A stretch of 64,000 nucleotides of DNA from JBFHFS01 sp041583495 (GTDB taxonomy: Bacteria; Bacteroidota; Bacteroidia; Bacteroidales; Marinilabiliaceae), in assembly GCA_041583495.1 (NCBI GenBank), contig JBFHFS010000020.1, forward strand, positions 1-64,000. Direction: 5' to 3'. The notes beneath the pieces were generated by a model. The model ran no database searches. It worked only from the letters and a program-made list of their open reading frames with translations, and was not told the origin of the DNA. Below are positions 18,218-26,478 of the stretch, piece by piece. The position numbers were made by a program, and so were the translations under genes. How positions within the stretch are numbered: position 1 is the stretch's first letter; every line of letters begins with the position of its first letter.

Positions 18218-18505
18218 TTACCGCTCCGGGTGAGAAGCCGATTTCCAGCTTTTTTTTATCTCTTCAAAGGCTTTTTTAGCGCCGGCTTTGAACTCCTTCC
18301 AGGCGGGACCCGAGCTCGTCTTCAGAGCCCCAAACTTTTTCCGGGCTTCTTTTATTTGCAATTGTAAGGCGTCAATCTCCTTTTTATATTTCTGTTTCAT
18401 ATGGGCTCCTTCCTCCCTGGCTTTGACTTCCAGCTTTTCCATCTCTGCCTGAAGCTCATCAAGAGCCTCCTTTAATTGTCCGAGAAACGCTTCTTTTGAT
18501 TCCAT
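18218..18505 (-). CDS. Small charged coiled-coil protein, function unknown
   Basis: The 95-residue product has no signal peptide or membrane segment. Residues 5-60 show heptad-like spacing of Leu and Ala among many Lys and Glu (LKEALDELQAEMEKLEVKA), so a long helical coiled coil is likely. The rest is a basic tail (FKAGAKKAFEEIKKSW). I do not recognise a family with confidence. It stands alone between tRNA-Arg and a lipoprotein gene and reads away from both plus-strand neighbours. Confidence 0.65.
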   Translation of the reverse strand: MESKEAFLGQLKEALDELQAEMEKLEVKAREEGAHMKQKYKKEIDALQLQIKEARKKFGALKTSSGPAWKEFKAGAKKAFEEIKKSWKSASHPER

Positions 18506-18591
18506 AAATCCTCAATTATTGTATTAATGTTACTCTTTAAACCGTTATTTTCCCCAATCGTTTAGGGAGCCATCCTGAAGGTGCCGTTTAT

Positions 18592-19266
18592 CTACCACTG
18601 GTAGGTGAGGAGCTCTTCAAAATCCTTTCCCGTGTCAGGTCCTTTGGCTTTCAGCACAAATTCGATGCTTGTTTGTCCCTCCTTGCGTAAGGAGCTCAAA
18701 TCGAAAGAAACCAACCCCCGGGATAAATAGTTGTAAGGATCCTCATTTCGGTTGTGGCGCAACTCCAATAAGGGTTGACCCAGACCGTTCACCGGGTTGT
18801 TTTCATCCTGTACCAGGTTGATGAAATGAATGACACCTCCGCCGCCATAGTTAAATTTAATGGTGAGGTAGTCGTTGGTAAACCAATAGTTTACAATGGT
18901 TAACGGATCAAACCCTATGGAGTCGGCATTGGCTTCTGTCAGGGTGATGATCCCTTTGGTGAGTACCTCTTTCAGATTATTTATCTTCACATAATAATCG
19001 AAAGATCCATGGCGGGACTCCCCTAAGATGGTGTAATTTACCCACACGCGCTGATTATCCTCCGGTGCGAACCAGGGTAGAGCTGTGGCTGAAGGAAACA
19101 GCCGATCTCCATTATCGGTCAGGAGGGTGTAGCTGTTTTCCCCACTCAATTCAACGGTAGCGGTAGTGACCCAAAACTTTCCCAGTGAGTAATCATCATC
19201 GTCTGTTTCGCACCTCGTGAAGAGAAGGGCAACAGATAGTGCGAGTAATAGCCAGGTGGTTTTCAT
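18592..19266 (-). CDS. NigD-like lipoprotein
   Basis: The start at 19266 gives MKTTWLLLALSVALLFTRC, a lipoprotein-type signal with Cys19, followed by ETDDDD. An acidic stretch after the Cys resembles the Bacteroidota surface-export signal. The body has the NigD-like pattern: an OB-like first half (FWVTTATVEL..YTLLTDNGDRLFPSAT) and a C-terminal beta-sandwich with GGGGVIHFINLV. NigD-like proteins are widespread outer-membrane lipoproteins of Bacteroidota with no firmly known role. The upstream in-frame ATG at 19290 would add eight residues and spoil the signal. Confidence 0.8.
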   Translation of the reverse strand: MKTTWLLLALSVALLFTRCETDDDDYSLGKFWVTTATVELSGENSYTLLTDNGDRLFPSATALPWFAPEDNQRVWVNYTILGESRHGSFDYYVKINNLKEVLTKGIITLTEANADSIGFDPLTIVNYWFTNDYLTIKFNYGGGGVIHFINLVQDENNPVNGLGQPLLELRHNRNEDPYNYLSRGLVSFDLSSLRKEGQTSIEFVLKAKGPDTGKDFEELLTYQW

Positions 19267-19652
19267 GATCGTTTCAGTTTTAAGGTTCAACTTATAAATT
19301 CCACGTTATGCAGGCTCCCTGTTCTAAAGCAATGATTTTGGTTTTAAGAGGCTCAAATAAATCCTGCCAAAAAACAGAAAACCATCTTCTATTTACATGA
19401 AAAAAACATGCCAGAATGTTGATTTACAGATGTTAAATGTTTTTAAACCTCTTTTTTTATTAGGCTGATTACGCAACCCGATTGAAAAAAAATACGTCCC
19501 TGGAAATTCCATCTTTCAATTAACGGTCGGTTTTTATTGAGGATTGAGTAGTTAAATTATAGTTTTTTTAAGGACCTTTGTACCAGGTGGTATATCGTAA
19601 ATCGAATATTTGCCTGAAGTTGTATTCGAGACCTTTTTTTATTTAGTTTAAT
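19267..19652. other. Divergent intergenic region without a gene
   Basis: The 386 AT-rich bases separate the NigD-like gene (minus) from the M23 peptidase gene (plus). AATATTTG about 50 bp before the peptidase resembles a -7 box (7 of 8), but its nearest TTTG is 24 bp away. I see no RNA gene, operator pair or coding frame worth calling. Confidence 0.5.
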
Positions 19653-21377
19653 ATGAAACATTGGTTTATATATTGCTCTCTTTTGCTCATCTCTGCTCAT
19701 TGTTCGGTGGCTCAAAGCCCTCATCGTTCCAATTGGGATTTTTGTTTCCCCCTGGATATAAAACCGGTGGTTAGCGGGAGTTTCGGGGAAATCAGGAGCA
19801 ATCATTTTCATTCGGGACTCGATTTAGGAACCAACGGAAAAACCGGGTTGCCTGTTTTTGCGGCCGATCAGGGTTTTGTCGCCCGAATTTCCGTTTCGCC
19901 AATCGGCTTTGGAAAAGCCATATACATCGAACATCCATCGGGTTATACCACGGTTTATGCGCATCTCGATCGATTTAACACCCGGTTCGACTCGGTAGTG
20001 ACCGCGCTTCAGTACCAGAAAGAGTCTTTTTCCCTTCAGCACTATTTCAAGCCGGGAACCTTTCCGGTAAAGCGGGGTGAACTCATCGCCTTCTCGGGCA
20101 ACTCAGGGAGTTCGGGGGGGCCCCATCTTCACTTCGAAGTGCGTCAAACACTGGATGAGCGCCCCATCGACCCTCTGTCTTTTAACACCCCGGTTGAAGA
20201 TGATGTGCGCCCTCAAATTACCGGCATTCAACTTTATCCGCTTTCCCCCGGGGGCACCATCAACGGTCATTCATCCCCCCAATACTTTCCCGTGGTTTTC
20301 TACAATGGGGCCTTTCATCTTAAATCGAACCCGCGCATCAAAAGCTCCGGGACCATTGGAGTAGGCATCGAGGTGCTCGACTACTACAGCGATTCATGGC
20401 GCAAGTGCGGAATCCACAGCATCACCCTTCACGCCAATAATGATCTGGCCTTCCAATTTACCATGGATGGATTTTTGTTCAGTCAAACCCGATATTTAAA
20501 CAGCCACATCGATTACGCCGAAAAGATAACCCACCGGCGCACGATACAAAAGAGCTTCCTGGATCCCTTCAACTTGCTGGATCTTTACCAGACCAATTCC
20601 GAACGGGGCCGGATACGCATAAATCCGGGTGCCTCCCTCGAGCTGTCTTATGAGGTGAGCGACATCTCAGGCAACGCCTCACAACTCAGGTTTTCCGTTG
20701 AAGGAACGGCCCTTGCCCAGCCGGCTGCCATGGACGATCTGCTCAATAAGCGTTCACTCATCAAGGCCGGCAAACCCTTTGTGTTTGAGCAGGAGGGATA
20801 TGCAGTTGCCTTTCCCCCCGAGAGCTTTTACGGGGATATCCCGGCCTCTTTTGAGATGGTGCCCTGCTCATCTGTTCTTCAGGGCAAAGCCTTGAAGGTG
20901 CTGGACGAGACGGTGCCTGTGCATTCCTATTTTGAAATAACCATTCCCGTGGACCCCGCCCTCGGCCAAAGAGGCTTGACCGGTGCGTTGGTCATGCCTT
21001 CAGGTAAGCTGGTGGCTGCCGGGGGCGGGATTCGAGGCACAGATTTTGTAATTCAGGCACGGGAGGGCGGCTTATATGGGCTTACGCGTGATACAGTTCC
21101 CCCTTCGATCCGATTGGTGAGCCCTCCTGTAAATCTCAACTATAGGGGCCGTAAATCACTGATAGTCAACATTGATGATGACTTCTCAGGAATCAGCCAT
21201 TACCAGGGGCGCATCAATGGAAAATGGACTTTGTTCGAATACGATGCCAAAACCAATCGGCTGGAATGCTTGTTCAACAAAGTACCTTTTCTGAAAAAAG
21301 GAGAAAATAAACTGGAGATATTGATAAATGATGGAGTGGGAAACGAAAAACAATATGTGGCGGTCTTTAAATATTGA
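19653..21377 (+). CDS. M23 family metallopeptidase
   Basis: The protein has 574 residues with a signal peptide ending CSVAQ (residue 21). The LytM/M23 domain lies at about residues 40-170, with the zinc ligands in HSGLDLG (H53, D57) and GPHLHFE (H158, H160), all present. It should therefore be an active cell-wall endopeptidase rather than an EnvC-type activator. The remaining 400 residues are beta-rich, Ig-like material, probably for binding or protein contact. It is 62 bp before a secreted TPR protein on the same strand, and the two may be co-expressed envelope proteins. Confidence 0.9.
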   Translation: MKHWFIYCSLLLISAHCSVAQSPHRSNWDFCFPLDIKPVVSGSFGEIRSNHFHSGLDLGTNGKTGLPVFAADQGFVARISVSPIGFGKAIYIEHPSGYTTVYAHLDRFNTRFDSVVTALQYQKESFSLQHYFKPGTFPVKRGELIAFSGNSGSSGGPHLHFEVRQTLDERPIDPLSFNTPVEDDVRPQITGIQLYPLSPGGTINGHSSPQYFPVVFYNGAFHLKSNPRIKSSGTIGVGIEVLDYYSDSWRKCGIHSITLHANNDLAFQFTMDGFLFSQTRYLNSHIDYAEKITHRRTIQKSFLDPFNLLDLYQTNSERGRIRINPGASLELSYEVSDISGNASQLRFSVEGTALAQPAAMDDLLNKRSLIKAGKPFVFEQEGYAVAFPPESFYGDIPASFEMVPCSSVLQGKALKVLDETVPVHSYFEITIPVDPALGQRGLTGALVMPSGKLVAAGGGIRGTDFVIQAREGGLYGLTRDTVPPSIRLVSPPVNLNYRGRKSLIVNIDDDFSGISHYQGRINGKWTLFEYDAKTNRLECLFNKVPFLKKGENKLEILINDGVGNEKQYVAVFKY

Positions 21378-21439
21378 TTAAATTTAGCCATTATTGTTGT
21401 GCTGGAAAACCATGGGCTCCCCCAACACGAACCTAACTT

Positions 21440-23587
21440 ATGCGAAAACTAGTTATTCTATGTTCCATTTTTCTGTCGGTGATTACCGGAAGTGTTAAGG
21501 CACAAATAGATACCGACCGGATGACCATCATTGGGCGCAATGCCCTTTACTTTGAGGATTACATCCTGGCTATCCAGTACTTTAATCAGATCATACGGGT
21601 AAAACCCTATTTGGCCGACCCTTACTATTTCCGTGCAGTGGGAAAGTACCATCTCGAGGATTTTCGTGGAGCCGAGAGCGATTGTAATCAGGCCATCAAC
21701 CACAACCCCTATAATGTGGATGCTTACAATTTGCGGGGCATTTTACACCAAAAAATGGAGAGCCCCCAAAGGGCCATCGACGACTTTTCCCGGGGATTGG
21801 AAATCGATCCCCGCAATATTAACCTGACCATAAATCTTGGGATTGCCTATATTCAGACCGAAAATTTCGAAAAAGCCATCGATGTCTATACCAGAGCGCT
21901 GGATATATCACCCAATTTAATTTCGGCGTATTTAAACAGAGGGCTGGCCCGTCTTTCAGTTAAAGATACGGCACAGGCCATGACCGATTTCTCTAAAGCT
22001 ATTGAAATCAATCCCTTCATCCCCGATGGTTTTGTTAACCGGGCCATGGTGCACTACCACCAGAGTGCTTTTGACCTGGCTCTTGCAGATATGGAAAAAG
22101 CCATTGAGCTGAGACCTGATGATGCTTCCCTTCACATGAACCGGGGCATCCTGCGTTATCAGCTGGATGATTTGCAAGGCACCCTTGAGGATTTTAACAG
22201 AGTTATTGAACTGGAGCCACGCAATGCCATGGCCTATAACAACCGGGGTATCCTGAGAGCCGAGATAGGCGACCTAAACCGCGCCATCGAGGATTTCTCC
22301 AGGGTGTTGGCCCTGCGTACCGACGATCTGCTGACACTCTACTACCGTGGAATGCTCTATAAAGAGACCGGAGAGTTACAACAGGCCTTATCCGACTTTA
22401 ATATTGTTGCACAAAATTATCCCGATTTTGCACCCGTATATTTCAACCGGGCCGAGGTCAAGCAGGGTCTGGGTAAACAGCAGGAAGCCCAACTCGACTA
22501 CAATACGGGGATGAAAATTGAGCTGACCCGCCGCGAAAAAATTGGCAAATCCGACCCCGGTGAGCAGCTGGCTCAGAATTCAGGCCTGTCCAAAAATAAG
22601 GGTCAGCAATCCAAAGGAAAACGCAAAGAGACCAGGGACGAAAAGGACCGTGACATCCAAAATTACAACAAGATTGCGGTTCTGGACGATTTTGGAAACG
22701 AACAGACTGAGATGATTTCGGGCAATTCGTTGCGGGGTAAGATACAAAACCGTAACATCATCATCGACCTGGAACCCCAGTACGGGCTCTCCTTCTTCCC
22801 GGGGGACACCTTGGTTCACCGCGTGCGCTACTACAGTCCCGAAGTGGAACACTTTAACCGAGCCAAAACATGGGGTAAACCTCTGGAGATTACCAATAAG
22901 ATGATCGAACCCAACAGGGAGACTTCGGCATTGATTTTTACCCAAATTGGCCAAATAGATACCCTCCTTAACCAAAGTAGTGTAAAAAACCGCAGCAACC
23001 TCACTCTGGAGCGTGGCTTACTTTACCTTTCGGTATTAAATCTCAACAACACAATCGAGGATTGTGATAAAGTTATTGCCCAGGATTCGACCAATATCCT
23101 GGCCTGGTTCACCAAGGCGTTTGCCCGCTATAAGATGGTGGAAATAGTGCAGGATTTAAAAGCGCAAAGTGCCCCCCTCGCCGAGGACCTGAATATAACC
23201 GGGGTTCAAACCCAAAGAGGTACCATGGCGAAGCAGGAACAAAAGATTCTTGATTACGAGCTCATTTTAGAGGATCTCAAACACGTGACCGCGCTCCGCC
23301 CTGATTTCGCCTTTGCCTGGTTCAACATGGGCTATATTAAGTCTATTCTCCGCGACTTTGAGATGGCCAAGAAATATTTCTCCCGGGCCATTGAGGTGAA
23401 TCCGGATTTTGGCGAGGCTTACTTTAACCGGGGGTTGATAAGACTGTTTTTGGATGAAACCACCCCCGGAACCCTCGACCTGAGTAAGGCCGGCGAACTG
23501 GGTGTATACGAGGCTTATAGTGTAATCAAACGCTACGGGGTCTCCACCATCGACCCCCAGCCCACAGAGAAAGAGACCAAGGATTAG
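21440..23587 (+). CDS. Secreted tetratricopeptide-repeat protein
   Basis: A signal peptide (residues 1-22, ending VKAQ) leads 715 residues. About ten TPR units fill residues 35-350, with repeated patterns such as AIDDFSRGLEIDPRN and AMTDFSKAIEINPF. A polar, basic linker follows near 370-400 (SKGKRKETRDEKDRD). More TPRs appear in the C-terminal third (AKKYFSRAIEVNPDFGEAYF). It is likely a periplasmic scaffold. The stop is 4 bp before the helicase gene, so the two are probably co-transcribed although one is exported and the other cytosolic. Confidence 0.88.
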   Translation: MRKLVILCSIFLSVITGSVKAQIDTDRMTIIGRNALYFEDYILAIQYFNQIIRVKPYLADPYYFRAVGKYHLEDFRGAESDCNQAINHNPYNVDAYNLRGILHQKMESPQRAIDDFSRGLEIDPRNINLTINLGIAYIQTENFEKAIDVYTRALDISPNLISAYLNRGLARLSVKDTAQAMTDFSKAIEINPFIPDGFVNRAMVHYHQSAFDLALADMEKAIELRPDDASLHMNRGILRYQLDDLQGTLEDFNRVIELEPRNAMAYNNRGILRAEIGDLNRAIEDFSRVLALRTDDLLTLYYRGMLYKETGELQQALSDFNIVAQNYPDFAPVYFNRAEVKQGLGKQQEAQLDYNTGMKIELTRREKIGKSDPGEQLAQNSGLSKNKGQQSKGKRKETRDEKDRDIQNYNKIAVLDDFGNEQTEMISGNSLRGKIQNRNIIIDLEPQYGLSFFPGDTLVHRVRYYSPEVEHFNRAKTWGKPLEITNKMIEPNRETSALIFTQIGQIDTLLNQSSVKNRSNLTLERGLLYLSVLNLNNTIEDCDKVIAQDSTNILAWFTKAFARYKMVEIVQDLKAQSAPLAEDLNITGVQTQRGTMAKQEQKILDYELILEDLKHVTALRPDFAFAWFNMGYIKSILRDFEMAKKYFSRAIEVNPDFGEAYFNRGLIRLFLDETTPGTLDLSKAGELGVYEAYSVIKRYGVSTIDPQPTEKETKD

Positions 23588-23591
23588 AAGG

Positions 23592-25595
23592 ATGAATGAA
23601 CTGCCTGAAAAGATGGATGTTGACAACGCAGAATTTCAAAATGCGTTGCAACTGATTCAATACACCAACACATCGGTGTTCCTCACGGGGCGCGCCGGGA
23701 CGGGAAAATCGACCTTTCTCAGGTATATCTGTCAAAACACCCACAAGAAGCTTATCGTGGTGGCACCTACCGGCATAGCAGCCATCAATGCGGGGGGAGT
23801 GACCATCCACTCCTTTTTTAAGGTACCCTTCAGGCCTATTCTGCCCAATGATCCCGATTTGTCTACGAAGGATGGGCGTATCTACGATTTCCTAAAGTAC
23901 AACAAGGAAAAAATTAAGCTCATCCGGGAAACCGATCTGCTCATTATCGACGAAGTGTCGATGGTTAGGGTAGATGTTCTCGATTTTATCGATCAGGTGT
24001 TGCGCGTTTTTACGGGCCGTAAAACAATACCCTTTGGGGGCAAACAGCTGCTCATGGTGGGGGATGCCTTTCAGCTGGAGCCGGTGGTTAAACCCGACGA
24101 CTGGCAAATCCTGAGACGCTTCTATAAGTCGCCCTTCTTCTTCTCGGCCAGCGTGTTTGCGTCCATTCCTCTGGTTCAGATCGAACTAAAAAAGGTATAC
24201 CGGCAAAACGATCCTGCTTTTGTCCAGCTGCTGGATAATATCCGGGTAAATGCGGTAAAGCCCGATGGCCTTCTGCGCATTAACCAACGGCTCGACACGG
24301 CTTTTGAGCCCTCTGCTGAAGAGCTTTTTATTACCCTGGCCACTCGTCGGGATACGGTAAACTATATCAATGACAAGAAGCTGAATGAGTTACAGGGGCA
24401 GGCCAGTGCTTTTGAGGGAACCATTCTGGGCCAGTTTGGGGAGTCCAGCCTGCCAACGCTCAAGAGTCTGGTGCTTAAAGAGAACGCTCAGGTTATGTTC
24501 GTGAAAAACGATCCCCATCACCGTTGGTACAATGGCAGCCTGGGCCTTGTCGAGGAAATTACCGGGGAGGGCATAATGGTGCGAACCGAAGACGATAATA
24601 TCCATCTGGTGATGCCCGAAAAATGGCTCAACCTTCGCTACCGCTACAACGAAAAAGAGAATCGTATTATAGAAGAGGAGATAGGCTCTTTCACCCAATA
24701 TCCCCTGCGTTTGGCCTGGGCCATAACCGTGCATAAGAGCCAGGGCCTGACCTTCGACAAGGTCGTGATCGACTTTTCCGGCGGGGCCTTCGCCGGGGGA
24801 CAGCTTTATGTCGCCCTCAGCAGATGCCGGTCATTGGAGGGCATTATTCTGAAAACACCGGTTACCTTGCGGGATGTGATTGTTAACCCGCAAGTGGAGA
24901 ACTTTGCCCGCTCAGCCAACGATCAGCAGCTCATTGGACAGGAATTGAAAAAGGCCAAAGCCGATGAAGCCTACAAAATGGCCCTGGAATCGTTTCGTGC
25001 AGAGAATTGGTTGGATTCGGTGCGTCATCTGGATCGGGCCGTTGATTGCCGAAACGACTTAAACCTGCCTGTCATTCAGCGGTTTATGGCCAGTCAGATG
25101 GTGTTTGCCACCCGGCTCCGGCAAAAGGTTACCGACCTCGAAAATCAGTTGAAGCAGCAGCAGAAAAGTGTGGCTGAATTTGCCCGGGAATATTTTCTCA
25201 TGGCCAACGAGTGTGAGGTTAAGTTTAAAGACACCCGTAGTGCCCTGGCCAATTTGAATAAGGCCTTGAAGCTAAACCCCAATTTCCGGGAAGCACTCAT
25301 CCGGCGTGGCATCCTGCTTTGCCAAACAGGTGATTTAAAATCGGCCGAGGCCGACTTTTCCAGGCTTTTAAAACTTAAACATCGTAATTTCAACGCTTTA
25401 ATGGAAAGGGGAAAGGTACGGCTTCAACTGCGTAAATTCCCCGGAGCCCTGCAGGATTTTCTGGAAGCGGCCAATCTTCAAAAATCCAATCCTCAAGTCT
25501 ATAAACACCTGGGGGATGTGTACGCAAAGTTGGGCGAGATGGAAAAAGCCCGCAATTTCTGGAATATGGCCATAGGACTCACCGATGAGGATTAA
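23592..25595 (+). CDS. Pif1/RecD-like SF1 helicase with C-terminal TPR region
   Basis: The 667-residue protein has Walker A TGRAGTGKST (32-41), motif Ia APTGIAAINAGG, Walker B LLIIDEVSM (D120, E121), motif III LLMVGDAFQLEPV and motif VI region ITVHKSQGLTFDKV with YVALSRCR. This is the Pif1-type superfamily 1B set, 5' to 3' in known members. After about residue 440 the helicase ends and a coiled region plus TPR units follow (ALANLNKALKLNPNFREALI, ALQDFLEAANLQKSNP). The TPR tail likely docks a partner. The stop codon overlaps that of the convergent TRIC gene inside a 20-bp palindrome. Confidence 0.9.
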   Translation: MNELPEKMDVDNAEFQNALQLIQYTNTSVFLTGRAGTGKSTFLRYICQNTHKKLIVVAPTGIAAINAGGVTIHSFFKVPFRPILPNDPDLSTKDGRIYDFLKYNKEKIKLIRETDLLIIDEVSMVRVDVLDFIDQVLRVFTGRKTIPFGGKQLLMVGDAFQLEPVVKPDDWQILRRFYKSPFFFSASVFASIPLVQIELKKVYRQNDPAFVQLLDNIRVNAVKPDGLLRINQRLDTAFEPSAEELFITLATRRDTVNYINDKKLNELQGQASAFEGTILGQFGESSLPTLKSLVLKENAQVMFVKNDPHHRWYNGSLGLVEEITGEGIMVRTEDDNIHLVMPEKWLNLRYRYNEKENRIIEEEIGSFTQYPLRLAWAITVHKSQGLTFDKVVIDFSGGAFAGGQLYVALSRCRSLEGIILKTPVTLRDVIVNPQVENFARSANDQQLIGQELKKAKADEAYKMALESFRAENWLDSVRHLDRAVDCRNDLNLPVIQRFMASQMVFATRLRQKVTDLENQLKQQQKSVAEFAREYFLMANECEVKFKDTRSALANLNKALKLNPNFREALIRRGILLCQTGDLKSAEADFSRLLKLKHRNFNALMERGKVRLQLRKFPGALQDFLEAANLQKSNPQVYKHLGDVYAKLGEMEKARNFWNMAIGLTDED

Positions 25596-25603
25596 TCCTC
25601 ATC
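25584..25603. repeat. 20-bp perfect palindrome over two convergent stop codons
   Basis: GATGAGGATTAATCCTCATC is its own reverse complement. The central TTAA supplies the stop codons of both convergent genes, and both proteins therefore end in Asp-Glu-Asp. It can form an 8-bp stem with a TTAA loop in either transcript. No T run follows, so standard intrinsic termination is not clear. Confidence 0.7.
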
Positions 25604-26209
25604 TGGCCTTCTGATGACAGGCATGGAAATGTTGTAGCGGATAGATAACAGCCTGATGGTGATAATAATACCCACGGTAAGCAGCTCGTTTACAGATTGT
25701 TCCAGTCCCATATGCCTGAACAATAAATAAAAAAGGGCGCCCACCAGACAGGCCGTTGCGTAAATCTCTTTCTGAAAAATCAGGGGAACTTCATTGGTCA
25801 GGATGTCCCGGGTTACACCTCCCATTACCGCGGTGGTTACACCCATGAGAACAGCTACGGAGGGATTAATACCCATATTGAGTGCTTTTTCCAACCCTAT
25901 AATGGTAAAGAGACCGATCCCAATGGTATCGAATAAAAAAAGTGCCCTGCGAAGCCGGGCAACAATTCGCCTGAAGACAAGGGTGATGATAAAACCACAG
26001 ATAATGGCCATCAGATACCCATATCCCTGCAGCCAGGTAACAGGCTGAACACCAAGCAGTAAATCCCGAAGTGTTCCGCCCCCTACAGCCGTCACCATGC
26101 CAATAATCATGGCACCAAAGAGATCCAACCGTTTCTCAGCAGCCGTGAGTACCCCACTAATGGCAAAAACCATCGTACCAATGTAATCGAGCCAAAGAAT
26201 GATATTCAT
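25592..26209 (-). CDS. TRIC/UPF0126-type channel family membrane protein
   Basis: The 205-residue protein has about seven hydrophobic helices and two related halves. FAISGVLTAAEKRLDLFGAM and GGGTLRDLLLG in the first half are echoed by TIGIGLFTIIGLEKAL and GGVTRDILTNEVP in the second. This is the bacterial UPF0126 (YadS/YicG) family, related to trimeric intracellular cation channels. The role in bacteria is probably ion or small-solute passage at the inner membrane. It is a single gene convergent with the helicase. Confidence 0.88.
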   Translation of the reverse strand: MNIILWLDYIGTMVFAISGVLTAAEKRLDLFGAMIIGMVTAVGGGTLRDLLLGVQPVTWLQGYGYLMAIICGFIITLVFRRIVARLRRALFLFDTIGIGLFTIIGLEKALNMGINPSVAVLMGVTTAVMGGVTRDILTNEVPLIFQKEIYATACLVGALFYLLFRHMGLEQSVNELLTVGIIITIRLLSIRYNISMPVIRRPDED

Positions 26210-26228
26210 TGCTGTTTTTTTTCGGGCG

Positions 26229-26262
26229 CAAAAGTAGATAAAATTTCCATGCCTCTTTCAAT
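26229..26262 (-). promoter_or_regulatory. Promoter for the TRIC-type gene
   Basis: On the minus strand TACTTTTG (26236-26229) matches TAnnTTTG exactly. ATTG, three of four bases of the -33 element, lies 22 bp upstream. The box is about 20 bp from the start codon, so the leader would be very short. Confidence 0.5.
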
Positions 26263-26396
26263 TTAAATTGCAATCTCTCTTTTCCATCGAATCCCGGTTG
26301 CAACCCCTATGGGGCAGCACCTTCTGTTCATGATTTAATCGGTGGGTAGGGCATACATAAAACATGACTTTTGCCATGTTTTGGCGTTAAATTTAT

Positions 26397-26478
26397 TAAT
26401 TTTGGGTCGTCACCTGCTTATTGGGGGCCATTTAGCAGGTTCTTTATGGTGGCCACACACGTTTTAAATTGAGATTAT
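26397..26478 (+). promoter_or_regulatory. thrA promoter and structured leader
   Basis: TAATTTTG at 26397-26404 matches the -7 consensus exactly; a TTTG lies 23 bp upstream, slightly far. The leader holds two interleaved pairings. ACCTGCT (26412-26418) can pair with AGCAGGT (26434-26440), and GGCCA (26426-26430) can pair with TGGCC (26450-26454). The two cannot form as simple hairpins together without a pseudoknot. No T-run terminator or Thr-rich leader peptide is visible. Confidence 0.5.
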
